Part shown: positions 29,401 through 35,266 of the stretch, one piece after another
Numbering within the stretch: the first letter of the stretch is position 1
Layout: each line of letters opens with the position of its first letter
NCBI GenBank assembly: GCA_017527495.1
Contig: JAFXPY010000049.1
Location: 1 to 40,340 of the forward strand
From: Paludibacteraceae bacterium
GTDB lineage: Bacteria > Bacteroidota > Bacteroidia > Bacteroidales > Paludibacteraceae
Direction: 5' to 3'
Length of the DNA: 40,340 nucleotides
The notes under the pieces: generated by a model
Told to the model about the DNA's origin: nothing
The model's input: only the letters and a program-made list of their open reading frames with translations
The model's database searches: none
Translations under genes and position numbers: made by a program

Positions 29401-32400
29401 TTCAGCTATGATGTTACCTTGCCTTACGGTTCAAATACTCCGACAATCACTGCTGAAGCCCAAGACCCGAATGCAAGTGTAAGCATTGCCGGCGGAACAA
29501 TAACCGTTACTGCTGAAGACGGCACAACAATAAAGACTTACACAGTCAATGTAACCAATCGTCCAAGCAATAATGTGAAGGTAACCAATATTCTCATCAA
29601 TGGTTCGACACGCATACCTATTGTTGACGGAGTTGTCACCTACGACTACTCAGTTCAACACTGCACCGACGACTACATACAGAACACTCTGACTGTAGAA
29701 TTGGAGGTTGAAGAAGGTAGTTGGAAAGAAATCAAACCTCGCCAAGACTTGAACTTAGACCATACTGAGTACAAAGTATCACTCAGTGCATACGCCGGTG
29801 AGAGAACAGATTTCTACTATCTGAATATCCACAACACATTGTCAAGCAATGCACAACTTAACGCTATACTGCTTGATTTGAATCTGATTAGTGGTTTCGA
29901 CAAGAGTACTTACGACTACACCATAGATGTCTATAGCGATGAGCCAACACCGACTATAACTTACACCAAAGGCGACGAATGGCAAGATGTGAAGACATCA
30001 ACCGTAGGCAACAAGACAACTCTGCTCGTAACCTCAGAGGACGGCAAGCAAAGCAACACATACACTGTTACATTCAATGTGCTGACAAAGAGTAGCGATG
30101 CTTCATTGCTCAACATACAAATCAAAGGTGCTGACTTCTGCACCACACCTGATTGTGAGATATATGTTGACAATGCATTCCAAGCCGGAACTGAGACTTA
30201 CAATGTTGAGATTCCTTTCGGCACTACACTATTGACAAGCGATATAACTGCTATATTGCCGGCAGGAAGTAAAGCAACCATAGGTGAAGTATTGGCAGTT
30301 ACAGGCGGATTCCAAGTTACTGTTACAGCAGAAGACGGAACGACGAAGACTTACACTCTCAATGTAAGCAATCGACAGAACAACAATCTCAATATTGAAG
30401 GTATCAATGTTGATGGCGCAGCTATTCCTAACTTCGATGCAAACAACCAGTCATACACTATCAACATTGAGCATAAAGACGATGCTTATATCCAAGCTAT
30501 GAGCGTGGTTCCTGACTTCGGTATCTACACCCACATGAGTTACACAGAGACAGGTCGCATAACAGTGATTAAAGACTCGTCGTACATCGTGACGCTCGAA
30601 ATAGCTGCTGCAGGTGGAGCAAAAGCACAATATCAAGTCAACATACTCAACACACGCTCGCACAATGCACTACTCAACAATATTACCTACAACGGACTTG
30701 ATGTTGCCGACCATAAAGAACCGCTTAACCCGGGTAGCTACACCATCAATCTCTATACCGACGACCCGACACCTATAATGAACTATGCTCAAGGTGATCA
30801 GTACCAAACCGTAACGCCTGATGAATCGGGTATGCCAAACCGCATAACCTACTCTGTCGCTTCAGAATACGGCGAGACAAACACCTATATCGTCAACTTC
30901 TTGTATAGTCTGGTAAAGAGCAGCAATGCCTTCTTGAGTGACATACAGATTGACGGACAAAGCATATTCATTCCATGTACAGAATGTGTATTGAAAGCCA
31001 CAGAAAGTCTCTCACATAACACATTTGACTACACGGTTCAAATACCTTATGGCTATAGCGAAGCAAAAGAAATAACTGCCTATCCGACAGAAGACGCCAG
31101 CGCAATAGCAACATTATCAGGCAATATGATAACTGTTGTTGCTCAAGATGGTACAACAAACACTTATACCATCACATTTGAATATCTTGATAAAGTGAAA
31201 TCATCAGACGCTTCATTGAGCGATATTCAGGTGAACGGCAGTAGCGTATTCTGCACCGGTTGCGAGATTTATGCAACAGAAGGACTGACACCGGGCGTAA
31301 CGGATTACGAAATCATCATTCCTGAAGGAACAAATGTATCAAGCATAACGGCAACAGCAACAGACAATGAGAATGCCAAAGTAACTGTTGTAGGCAACAC
31401 AATAATAGTAGTTGCTGAAGACGGGACACAAGTTACCTACACACTCACCTTCACCACCCACCACGAGTTTAATATTGACGGAATACGACTTGAAGGTCAG
31501 ACTGGTAATTTGATTCCAAACTTCGACAAAGAGGCTGTCAATTACACCTATAACGTAGCTCACTACACTCACGACCAAATCATGGCAATGACTGTTGAAG
31601 CTTTAATCAGCAACTATCCTTACATGAGTGCAGATCCGGTTGAACGCAATGTACTTGTTCAAGACTCGTCATACATGTTCAAACTGCATGTTGAAGCACA
31701 AGGAGGCGACAAGAAAGACTACTACATCAATGTCTTGAACACTCGCTCACACAATGCTCAACTTGCTGACATGACAGGCCTTGGCAACAACACCTTCAAT
31801 CCTGCCGGAGGCACCTATGCAGTTGAATACTTCAGCGACGAGGAGAAACCGGCAGTCAGCTACACTAAAGGTGACAAGTGGCAAAAGGTTGATACTCTGG
31901 CTAACACCGCTACTCAATTCTCTATCCGTATCACTTCAGAAGAAGGTAGCGACCAGACAATACAAACAATCAACTACACCGTCAAGACCAAGAGTAACGA
32001 TGCAACATTGAGCAACATAACAATCAACGACTCTACATTCTGCACCATTGAAGGTCAGTGCGAGATATATGTAACACAAGGCTTCAACTCAGGCATCTAC
32101 ACTTATGATGTAATCCTGCCATACGGCTACAACAACGATTTCGTTATCAATGCAGTAGCCAATGATCAAAATGCTCAAGTCAGCATCAGCGGAAACACCA
32201 TTACTGTAACAGCAGAGGACGGCACAACACAAACATATACTCTCAATGTAACATATTCCGACAAGCCTCTCTCTAACAATGCATACCTGAGCGACTTGCA
32301 AGTGAGTGGAGTACAAGTTGATAATTTCGACCCGACATATAGCGGACCATACACGGTTATGCTCAACCCTGGTAACAGCATACCGGCAGGCGTACAAATC

Positions 32401-35022
32401 AACCCTGTCAAGAGTGAGAATGCACAAGCCGTGACCATTGTAGACGCAACAAACATCAACGAACAAACGACAATCAAAGTAACAGCAGAAGACGGAGTAA
32501 CAGAGATGTACTACTACATCAACTACCAGTACTACCAGTGGTCAGACAACAACTTCTTGTCAGAGATACTCATTAACGACAGTGCGTTCTGCTTGACCAA
32601 CTGCGAGATTCAAGCAACACAACCATTCTCGCCTGACGTAGAAACATACGAGATTACATTGCCGTATGGTTACACAGGTCCGAAAGTGCTGACAGCAACT
32701 GCACAAGATGCCAATGCAACAATTGAAATCAAAGGCAACACAATAGTTGTAACGGCTGAGAACGGCGACACACGCACCTACACAGTTACATTTACCTATC
32801 GTGAGAAAGAAGAAGCTGAAGTGCGTACAATATATGTAAATCGTGAAGCAATACCTAACTTCGACATCAACACATTGCAATACGACTACTATGTATATCA
32901 TCGCACCGAAAGCTGGATACTCAACGACTTAGAGATATGGGCTGATGTTATTTCTCCAACCACATGGGAAGAAATACAACCACGCGAATTGTTCGACAAT
33001 GGTACAGAGAAATACTATCGTGCAACAATACAAATTGTTTCGCCGTCAGGTATTGCAACCAACTACACAATTCGCATATTCAACGAGTTGTCTAACAATG
33101 CACAGTTGAGTGACCTGAGAGTGAATGGTACGACAATAAAGAACTTCGACCCTGCAACTTACGGCTATAACATAACTCTGCCGGCAGGTTCTGAATTGCC
33201 TATCGTAACACCGATAAAAGGCGATGAATACCAGACTATAAGTACAGTAACAGAAAACAACCAGACAGTCATCACCGTGACGGCTGAAGACGGCACAGAG
33301 GAGACTTATGTCATCAACTACACCTTCGGACCTCTGAGCAACAATGCTTATCTGAACTTGATAGAAGTTAATGATGCAACCCTCGTACCGACATTCGACT
33401 CACTCACGCTGACCTACTTCGCTGTAGTACCGGAAGGTATCGTCAACTTGAGCCAATTGACCTACATATTGAGCGACCAAAATGCTACGGCCGAAGTAGA
33501 ATATGCAGCAGTGGTGGGCGACACAACGAAGATTGTAGTAACAGCCCAAGATGGCGTTACCACTCTCACTTACACCGTGATTTATCGCACAGAAGGCAGT
33601 GGCGACATCTGCAATGCACATCTCAAAGACCTTGCATTCTTCGGTGATGGCACCGTGGCTGACTTCTACGATGGCACAATAGATGGCTTTGACAGCCTCA
33701 TATTCAACTACGACACCATATCAGAAGCAACAGTTGAGTATCTGCTCGATGTCAATAGAGTAAGTGTTGAGGCCATACCTGCCAACGCTGATGCAAAAGT
33801 TGAGATATCACGCGCTGCCGACAACGACACCGTAACCTTCACTGTCAAAGTAACCCACCTGATTTGCGAAGAAACCTACACCGTGAGATTCGTTATCGTT
33901 CCTTCAAGCAATACCGACATCGACTTGTTAACAATCAATGGTGAGGAACTGATCTACAATGATTGTGAAGCCGAATTCCAAGTTAGCGAACCATTCACAC
34001 CAAGCGTAACCGACTACAATATCTATGTTGAACCATACATACCTCTTGACGGACGCTGGACAATAGATTGGATTAAAGGCAATGCACAACAAGAAATTAC
34101 TCTCAACACAGTTGATAATCAATTCGGAGGATTTACTCAGACACTGACCGTTGTGGCAGGTGACGGAACGACAAAGGTTTACACTCTCAACTTCTACCAC
34201 AAGTCGAGTGAAGCACGACTGAACAACTTGTCGTACAACGGCAATACGGTAGAGATGTGGAACGCCAATGCACAAGACTTCTTAGTACATAGTGCAAGTT
34301 CGACTCTTGACCTCGACCTTGTAGGATACGAACGTTGGACAGAAAACGGACGCGAGCTCAACCAAGTTGTTGAAATAAGTCGTGGCGAACACAACAGCAT
34401 CGTTGTTAGCGTAACAGCCGAAGACTGCCGCACAACACGCACCTACACAATCAATCTTGTGCAATCCGAGGAGACCAACTCATTGCTTATCGACCTCAAA
34501 GTGGACGGAACGACAATCAATGACTTTGATCCTGAAACGACCTACTACGAGTATTTCATCAGTAATGATGCCCGCGATAGCATGCCAGACATCATACCAA
34601 TACCATACGACCCATTTGCCGAGGTAACATTCGACACAATATTCCATAACAATGGCTCTGCATGGCTGAACATCACCGTAACGGCAACAACGGGTGCACA
34701 ATCAGAATACATCGTATTCCTCGTCAGGACATCAGATGATGACCGCACACGAGCAGAAGTATGGGATGTGGGCATCGTACCTATGGGAGGCGACATCTAC
34801 AAACTTGCATCACACAAAGCCAATGTTACATTCGGATTGTACGACGCAAACGGCCGACTTGTACAAATGGTTGATGTAATGCAAATTGACAGAAATAGCT
34901 CCGTTGACGACCCGAGCTCAGACGGTACATACATCACCGTCGATGCCGACAAAGTATGGTTCTACTGCTTCTTCCAAGACGGCAAGTACCGTATCGAAAG
35001 AGGTAAACTGATGCACAGATAA
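17452..35022 (+). CDS. Giant exported cadherin-like beta-sandwich repeat protein, probable T9SS cargo
   Basis: The frame opens at a TTG (17413), but the ATG at 17452 gives a signal peptide (MKRISNLLFSITALLFMAVS, cut near VYAQ); the protein is 5,856 residues, near 0.64 MDa at 110 Da per residue. It consists of roughly 60 domain-sized units (estimate by length) of the cadherin-like beta-sandwich type, each opening like LSDLRVNGTTIKNFDP-x-YxY and closing like ITVTAEDGTEETYVINY. Residues about 743-946 hold a different insert. From about 3110 to 5295 the units follow an A-B-C order of about 272 residues; A units carry a close cysteine pair (FCTTVDC, CTENSC, CTEC, FCTGC). The last 90 residues (FGLYDANGRLVQMVDV ... 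GKYRIERGKLMHR) resemble a T9SS sorting domain. No catalytic motif is seen. A surface adhesin or fibre is inferred. A CotH-kinase gene follows directly. Confidence 0.88.
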   Translation: MKRISNLLFSITALLFMAVSVYAQVVPTRITLDGVDVLNQFTGDAKRQTLEKEYGATIPLIDAEAASGQSLLITQPANGGDSAVVIVRASDGTTTTYSVLFTQKEHITTITGFVVGGTSSAVPAWSDGEKYDFDSDKSKIVDLLAGTKTIPEIHVLAEQMDAPAADRVNITIDIDKTTFAKGGKALISVYADNSPTNLYTINFNVAAFSDPLLTSITYDGNALVPSGGEYSYDSNEKIDITKLALTEKEGQTVRFVHKSDTLVRIEVISGEEKAYYNITYGKTGLDKSLSVTLKVETEAVVETDTEVTFNKTDKKTDATFNMKHGITSFPQIVGLTKGHKNQTVSYSYNAKENQTDIVVIAENGDSAHYHINYALSAKSDQAELTHIEFWKYDAGTDTWNYEEWKLAKNPDETPQLNYDVAGIEGWTVNVNRWNWKASDGAHVAVLQSETLTTVYVTSESGKNQNIYTFNLKGSTALPSIAEITLAGSPISTYAYSNLITSKGLDFGANVSANTQAYFILQQGDNGIEANAFSAIGNKSADPQEKATTIAATPSNIATLDKLWKWDASAKSWATLTADDYDDHNFTVSLTSWRDTLPVFFAEPEDPNAKIQITYGNHKGSTILVTAEDGVTTDTYTITYYHTPSNNTDLKWIEVNGDRREWTGSVWVNKITYATGLAFYLDDFSKIPEISWERHDSTQIVNVTNRDFSGVTLTVQPEIGTPKNYNLTFLLNTTSIGVNVLKSLEINGNINTEVADGTGNDNPFGLSNTDITSIYGTNGLFLTNFVKTAPKQQWMLITNNGGFNSPSAIQLFQQLPGGGLDWEVYHVPTTTSVDLSGIDKGSTSTEFGLFIDHDRDGVFSQYTIESSDYIDPQHAEKEIYLPYGSKVMPDIEVRAMANGQHINIDQGVKDHGTNKLSGINTATIKIWAKEPWAYNEIELQFKVAKGTSTSTELKSLTINGDAVDLATYMVAGSTTEYQLKGDSVPDVQFQKLDDALGQKVAMTITPDLSNYRYVLNFAITAADESKTDNYTIHLKLPYDESNGKLQNLTVGGFNTDKGTYNENKTTDWPGQLGFTRIPNTKYDQLVQTIEKDKVTYTVTSKTSATFPYTINYTSNSDNSTLTKNGVGSIVVDGADVTIDEVGKTMTVADVKTLPTKIVVNIDEEGQSVAVTVPDPEKPNEYQIVVTAPDGKNTTTYTLILDRKPSTNANLIDLQYKEDSYFTFEEGTYSYDIAGAIDQPKWQVTKISDIWAEARNGQTLAFDYKSFTVDKTSSFYQATSPAPQTITVQPEDKTAPTKDYTIGVRNVNSTWTSLDGIAINGVPVPDFDPARTDYLNGIDGFTAMEVGGKEVVVTYSSRDAFQTITITKEETYVELKVEPEGGSGSKTYHIDISRSANRHEADFDHINIGSTTINKPVGSGTTYTIPFGDEKPNIKAFGTQDDQKITIEAQEDGSDLITVWAADGEAHKEFVVTYVDEEITDNTLHALYVDGKKVSSITLGDNTIERLTLDDAEINYLPNYPAPQQVVTVAADNKSVTVKPENGSEGLYKLNYVKSLELTDDASLVAIEYGNYGSRADKIGESFPLSLSTLCTDARRPADVRAVLANKHQSLDWSATTYNEGGKIATLVANVTSGNGEKNGEYKIFVEKDNSTDLEMIKIAGADITTADPYSADITDLTKRNFKVTVKGVGHDDAVSFPPTVEFVESSCQTKVVTPNADKTHYECVVTAEDGTTTSTYTVDLVQKQCDIKTLASLSLVFRKGTDTENTIKLVEGQSNYAEEGGFTNMNSTGVPALSTTITFDTYQETYPEIEYVLTCDKHSTATIDTTHNDLDYKQINITVTAQDGTFQVYTVRLNNFLDDADQLSGINLRPDDRYDVWQSVAASGAGEYIPYYNIDKDFDAADGFECTIILPMDTLYSKVLRTDKLADFETNWPEIKPIPLNDKVQVFFTEGSVTEDADFRYKTVTIKTYKQSDLLLDGPFRTYTLNFKDPKCNITTLKDIQLNGTTLTTAFPYKAAAVYEQDKTKTSYSVELQQGMSWDDLPEVTAVVGCTRQRIISEGWTPALADITPSTTSVTYTIVTKADNDEGLTYTITFTKAKSSVNTLASVQIDSRELVNNVENSPYFSTSANFDPATTDYTITIPIGATFPAALTYTLSPDPASFKGIDDIRSTAVPVSPIALSEDKLVYTIVVTAEDETTNTYTFTFVKETSNDNTLSMIQLDGHDLTTTGLAPIMTDFVTSCTPLAATFDASVENYAVTLAKGTKPGTGFPKVTFTTNEAHATWDSTMVFSDEDHQLVVTIIVTPFDHSATKTYTLTFNIEKYEIADMLSDITLIVVDNGNTNYDDYDKASIKYPTTFDPNSNIPPYSLEYNSASIGYNALTFPKFVLNVDPKYNAVVADPEDIATDDDLKKHTRLKLTSESGATKEYDVYVTLKPETDNQLQGITAGGVSINEYEYTTEQSITFDPTVLNYHVTLPAHSEMVNNNFYQFSLNDAKYQFKRSEGRREIVAGKQYVDSIIVLSQKDSLLNNGVTRTYRIYTTIEDCDMHMLNKLLVKVGDAEPIDVISSLDGVATKTAISWEADWPLELPICLDMSDVEFVPVAECGKAFGLFAETGSDATLVAEHPEWFSASGDEKLWNISTSIDYTPHNPTSTITAVITLEGAKGTKGTYTINFTKRIGLVNVLDNIQIKRASNAEQVDLTQSAIDASSYVKSFGLTLSPDFAKDERNFTIEMENADTLSTGDLAGYLDTLVIVPIGKNNHCQDIKVTRNTTDKWTDQVVVTVQNHAHTLSVVTYTFNITRKKNDENRLADININNVAYGEGTGYTALPADFDKDVNTYTITYDKGIKPSDQPKSVAPVAMKGTIVETTSPVAPTAIDKTHVDYIINTRSESGIANQYTLHVVYQIDENADLEYLRVGANDPADNITGNELSTDDTKDYYADNNWDASTTDYKLYVKAHTAEPILFYAPAESTATVEHTTSTNAAGNTVHTYIVTANDDESTKTYTVEIINLPCDLVKLDGIYEDVAKTLLISGFNPETKEYNIQKASAADVPATLYYTPECEHINVISSARTETEETDRFSYTFKLTTQAGDKKHGRQYVVTYYVLKETDATLKDITIKGNSIDCKTAECLAFARLTSPAQFNAAVLTYNVTVPFGTVMTQENLQILGVTNSTTATAKTEQTDDKTFTITVSAENTSETKVYTVVVTQRENPAFEVLGLNYKGTLLYGSDAFDANKESVQNEYHLSTTELNAISPISLLILPNMHADKLSDVVENDTIRVLTFDVYNDNVEVPHQTYTVRVLNHLDHNVKLADLRANDVTIDGFEPELTSYEIVWYEGNTKPAITWTLDNEVYQAASKTTDTDEKVVVTVQSEYEQKTGRSEHRDYTITFKSEPKSANANLLMIYVDGNALDCESLTGCPNKVRVDKAFSADDLDYIVYVPQGYEGSKTITAIPENPNAKVVVDGNTITVTPQLGYPEKTYTVTILTEPSHELGIIDITVDDIPVNEVISLYSYDYTVDVYHKTEAELAAMVPNVILTNPVTMHFIEIGDRVFKDSIYTINLKVYNDAGNELIYYVHVIDHLDHEAKLKDLTVDGLTIDGFDAAGKTYTIDWYDGDAKPTIAYETSNNYQVPDVKLDNDNTYLLVTKSEYAVVSGATEETVQQINFNHIARSDNAYLTNIQIKGEDFCTTVDCEILVDNSFAPDRLTYNVSLPFGQSLAASDITAVTQSDKATVGEVTPIAGGFQIVVTAEDGTTKTYTLNVSNRPNNNINIVGINVEGTAIPNFNAATKNYTINIAHKDEAYIKAMSVVPDFGAYTHMSYTETGRITVIKDSSYLVTLEIKAAGGATDQYYVQILNTRSHNALLNNITYNGLDVADHKEPLNAGIYNIALFTGDPAPIMNYAVGDEYQTVTPDASGMPNQMIYTVKSEYGETNTYIVNFTYTKVKNNNALLQWIKVNDELLNCTENSCEVRVTEDNVFSPDQFSYDVTLPYGSNTPTITAEAQDPNASVSIAGGTITVTAEDGTTIKTYTVNVTNRPSNNVKVTNILINGSTRIPIVDGVVTYDYSVQHCTDDYIQNTLTVELEVEEGSWKEIKPRQDLNLDHTEYKVSLSAYAGERTDFYYLNIHNTLSSNAQLNAILLDLNLISGFDKSTYDYTIDVYSDEPTPTITYTKGDEWQDVKTSTVGNKTTLLVTSEDGKQSNTYTVTFNVLTKSSDASLLNIQIKGADFCTTPDCEIYVDNAFQAGTETYNVEIPFGTTLLTSDITAILPAGSKATIGEVLAVTGGFQVTVTAEDGTTKTYTLNVSNRQNNNLNIEGINVDGAAIPNFDANNQSYTINIEHKDDAYIQAMSVVPDFGIYTHMSYTETGRITVIKDSSYIVTLEIAAAGGAKAQYQVNILNTRSHNALLNNITYNGLDVADHKEPLNPGSYTINLYTDDPTPIMNYAQGDQYQTVTPDESGMPNRITYSVASEYGETNTYIVNFLYSLVKSSNAFLSDIQIDGQSIFIPCTECVLKATESLSHNTFDYTVQIPYGYSEAKEITAYPTEDASAIATLSGNMITVVAQDGTTNTYTITFEYLDKVKSSDASLSDIQVNGSSVFCTGCEIYATEGLTPGVTDYEIIIPEGTNVSSITATATDNENAKVTVVGNTIIVVAEDGTQVTYTLTFTTHHEFNIDGIRLEGQTGNLIPNFDKEAVNYTYNVAHYTHDQIMAMTVEALISNYPYMSADPVERNVLVQDSSYMFKLHVEAQGGDKKDYYINVLNTRSHNAQLADMTGLGNNTFNPAGGTYAVEYFSDEEKPAVSYTKGDKWQKVDTLANTATQFSIRITSEEGSDQTIQTINYTVKTKSNDATLSNITINDSTFCTIEGQCEIYVTQGFNSGIYTYDVILPYGYNNDFVINAVANDQNAQVSISGNTITVTAEDGTTQTYTLNVTYSDKPLSNNAYLSDLQVSGVQVDNFDPTYSGPYTVMLNPGNSIPAGVQINPVKSENAQAVTIVDATNINEQTTIKVTAEDGVTEMYYYINYQYYQWSDNNFLSEILINDSAFCLTNCEIQATQPFSPDVETYEITLPYGYTGPKVLTATAQDANATIEIKGNTIVVTAENGDTRTYTVTFTYREKEEAEVRTIYVNREAIPNFDINTLQYDYYVYHRTESWILNDLEIWADVISPTTWEEIQPRELFDNGTEKYYRATIQIVSPSGIATNYTIRIFNELSNNAQLSDLRVNGTTIKNFDPATYGYNITLPAGSELPIVTPIKGDEYQTISTVTENNQTVITVTAEDGTEETYVINYTFGPLSNNAYLNLIEVNDATLVPTFDSLTLTYFAVVPEGIVNLSQLTYILSDQNATAEVEYAAVVGDTTKIVVTAQDGVTTLTYTVIYRTEGSGDICNAHLKDLAFFGDGTVADFYDGTIDGFDSLIFNYDTISEATVEYLLDVNRVSVEAIPANADAKVEISRAADNDTVTFTVKVTHLICEETYTVRFVIVPSSNTDIDLLTINGEELIYNDCEAEFQVSEPFTPSVTDYNIYVEPYIPLDGRWTIDWIKGNAQQEITLNTVDNQFGGFTQTLTVVAGDGTTKVYTLNFYHKSSEARLNNLSYNGNTVEMWNANAQDFLVHSASSTLDLDLVGYERWTENGRELNQVVEISRGEHNSIVVSVTAEDCRTTRTYTINLVQSEETNSLLIDLKVDGTTINDFDPETTYYEYFISNDARDSMPDIIPIPYDPFAEVTFDTIFHNNGSAWLNITVTATTGAQSEYIVFLVRTSDDDRTRAEVWDVGIVPMGGDIYKLASHKANVTFGLYDANGRLVQMVDVMQIDRNSSVDDPSSDGTYITVDADKVWFYCFFQDGKYRIERGKLMHR
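19680..20290 (+). other. Non-repeat insert inside the giant protein
   Basis: Residues about 743-946 break the repeat rhythm. The segment lacks the TAEDGT-TY closing strand and includes GTNGLFLTNFVKTAP, QQWMLITNNGGFNSP, a short Asp-rich loop DHDRDGVFSQY and LPYGSKVMPDIEVRAM before the normal repeats resume. DHDRDG is like a calcium-binding loop. It could be a ligand-binding module or a heavily diverged sandwich. Confidence 0.45.
28462..29284 (+). repeat. Super-repeat A3-B3-C3 of the giant gene
   Basis: One A-B-C module (about 274 codons): A with FCTTVDC, B with IPNFNAATKNYTINIAHKD and HMSYTETGRITVIKDSS, C with HNALLNNITYNGLDVADHKE. It is far closer to the module at 30091-30912 than to the intervening one; a 41-base stretch (28912-28952) is identical to 30541-30581. 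Confidence 0.8.
30091..30912 (+). repeat. Super-repeat A5-B5-C5 of the giant gene, recent copy of A3-B3-C3
   Basis: Offset exactly 1,629 bases (543 codons, two super-repeat lengths) from 28462-29284, with the same B and C core sequences (MSYTETGRITVIKDSS, NTRSHNALLNNITYNG). This indicates duplication of a two-module block or gene conversion between alternate modules. Confidence 0.8.
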
Positions 35023-35058
35023 TCAAACATTTTGAAACATTAACACAACGAATAATTG

Positions 35059-35100
35059 AATGTTCTCAGGGTGCGACTGAGTCGCACTCCTGAAGACATT
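35059..35100 (+). terminator. Long imperfect hairpin after the giant gene
   Basis: AATGT (35059-35063) and ACATT (35096-35100) bracket CAGG/CCTG and the strong stem GTGCGAC-TGA-GTCGCAC (35071-35087). There is no T tract, so it may stabilise the mRNA end or act with the next hairpin. Confidence 0.55.
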
Positions 35101-35164
35101 GTGAAAAACTCGAGAAGACAACAGGTCTTGTACTTGTTATTTTGGTTAGAGAATTTATTTCCGG

Positions 35165-35200
35165 AAAGGAGTTGGAGGGGTCCAACTCCTTTCTATGTTT
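35165..35200 (+). terminator. Rho-independent terminator after the giant gene
   Basis: Perfect 12-bp stem AAAGGAGTTGGA (35165-35176) / TCCAACTCCTTT (35181-35192), loop GGGG, then TCTATGTTT. It lies just ahead of the promoter of the second CotH-family gene, so that gene is transcribed separately. Confidence 0.8.
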
Positions 35201-35229
35201 GCGTATATTAAAAAAATATGTTAATTTTG
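35198..35229 (+). promoter_or_regulatory. Bacteroidota promoter of the second CotH-family gene
   Basis: TTTG at 35198-35201, a 20-base spacer, then TAATTTTG at 35222-35229, 37 bases before the ATG at 35267. Confidence 0.8.
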
Positions 35230-35266
35230 TAGCGTTGAAAAAAGTATATCACAATACAATGAAATA

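Noticed and set aside
18118-34796. Many 60-125-codon frames antisense or out of frame inside the giant gene
   Set aside because: They shadow the repeats (similar frames recur at repeat spacing), lack promoters and have no recognisable domains.
17452-35022. Giant gene as a nonribosomal peptide or polyketide synthase
   Set aside because: No condensation, adenylation, ketosynthase or carrier motifs occur; the repeats are short beta-sandwiches behind a signal peptide.
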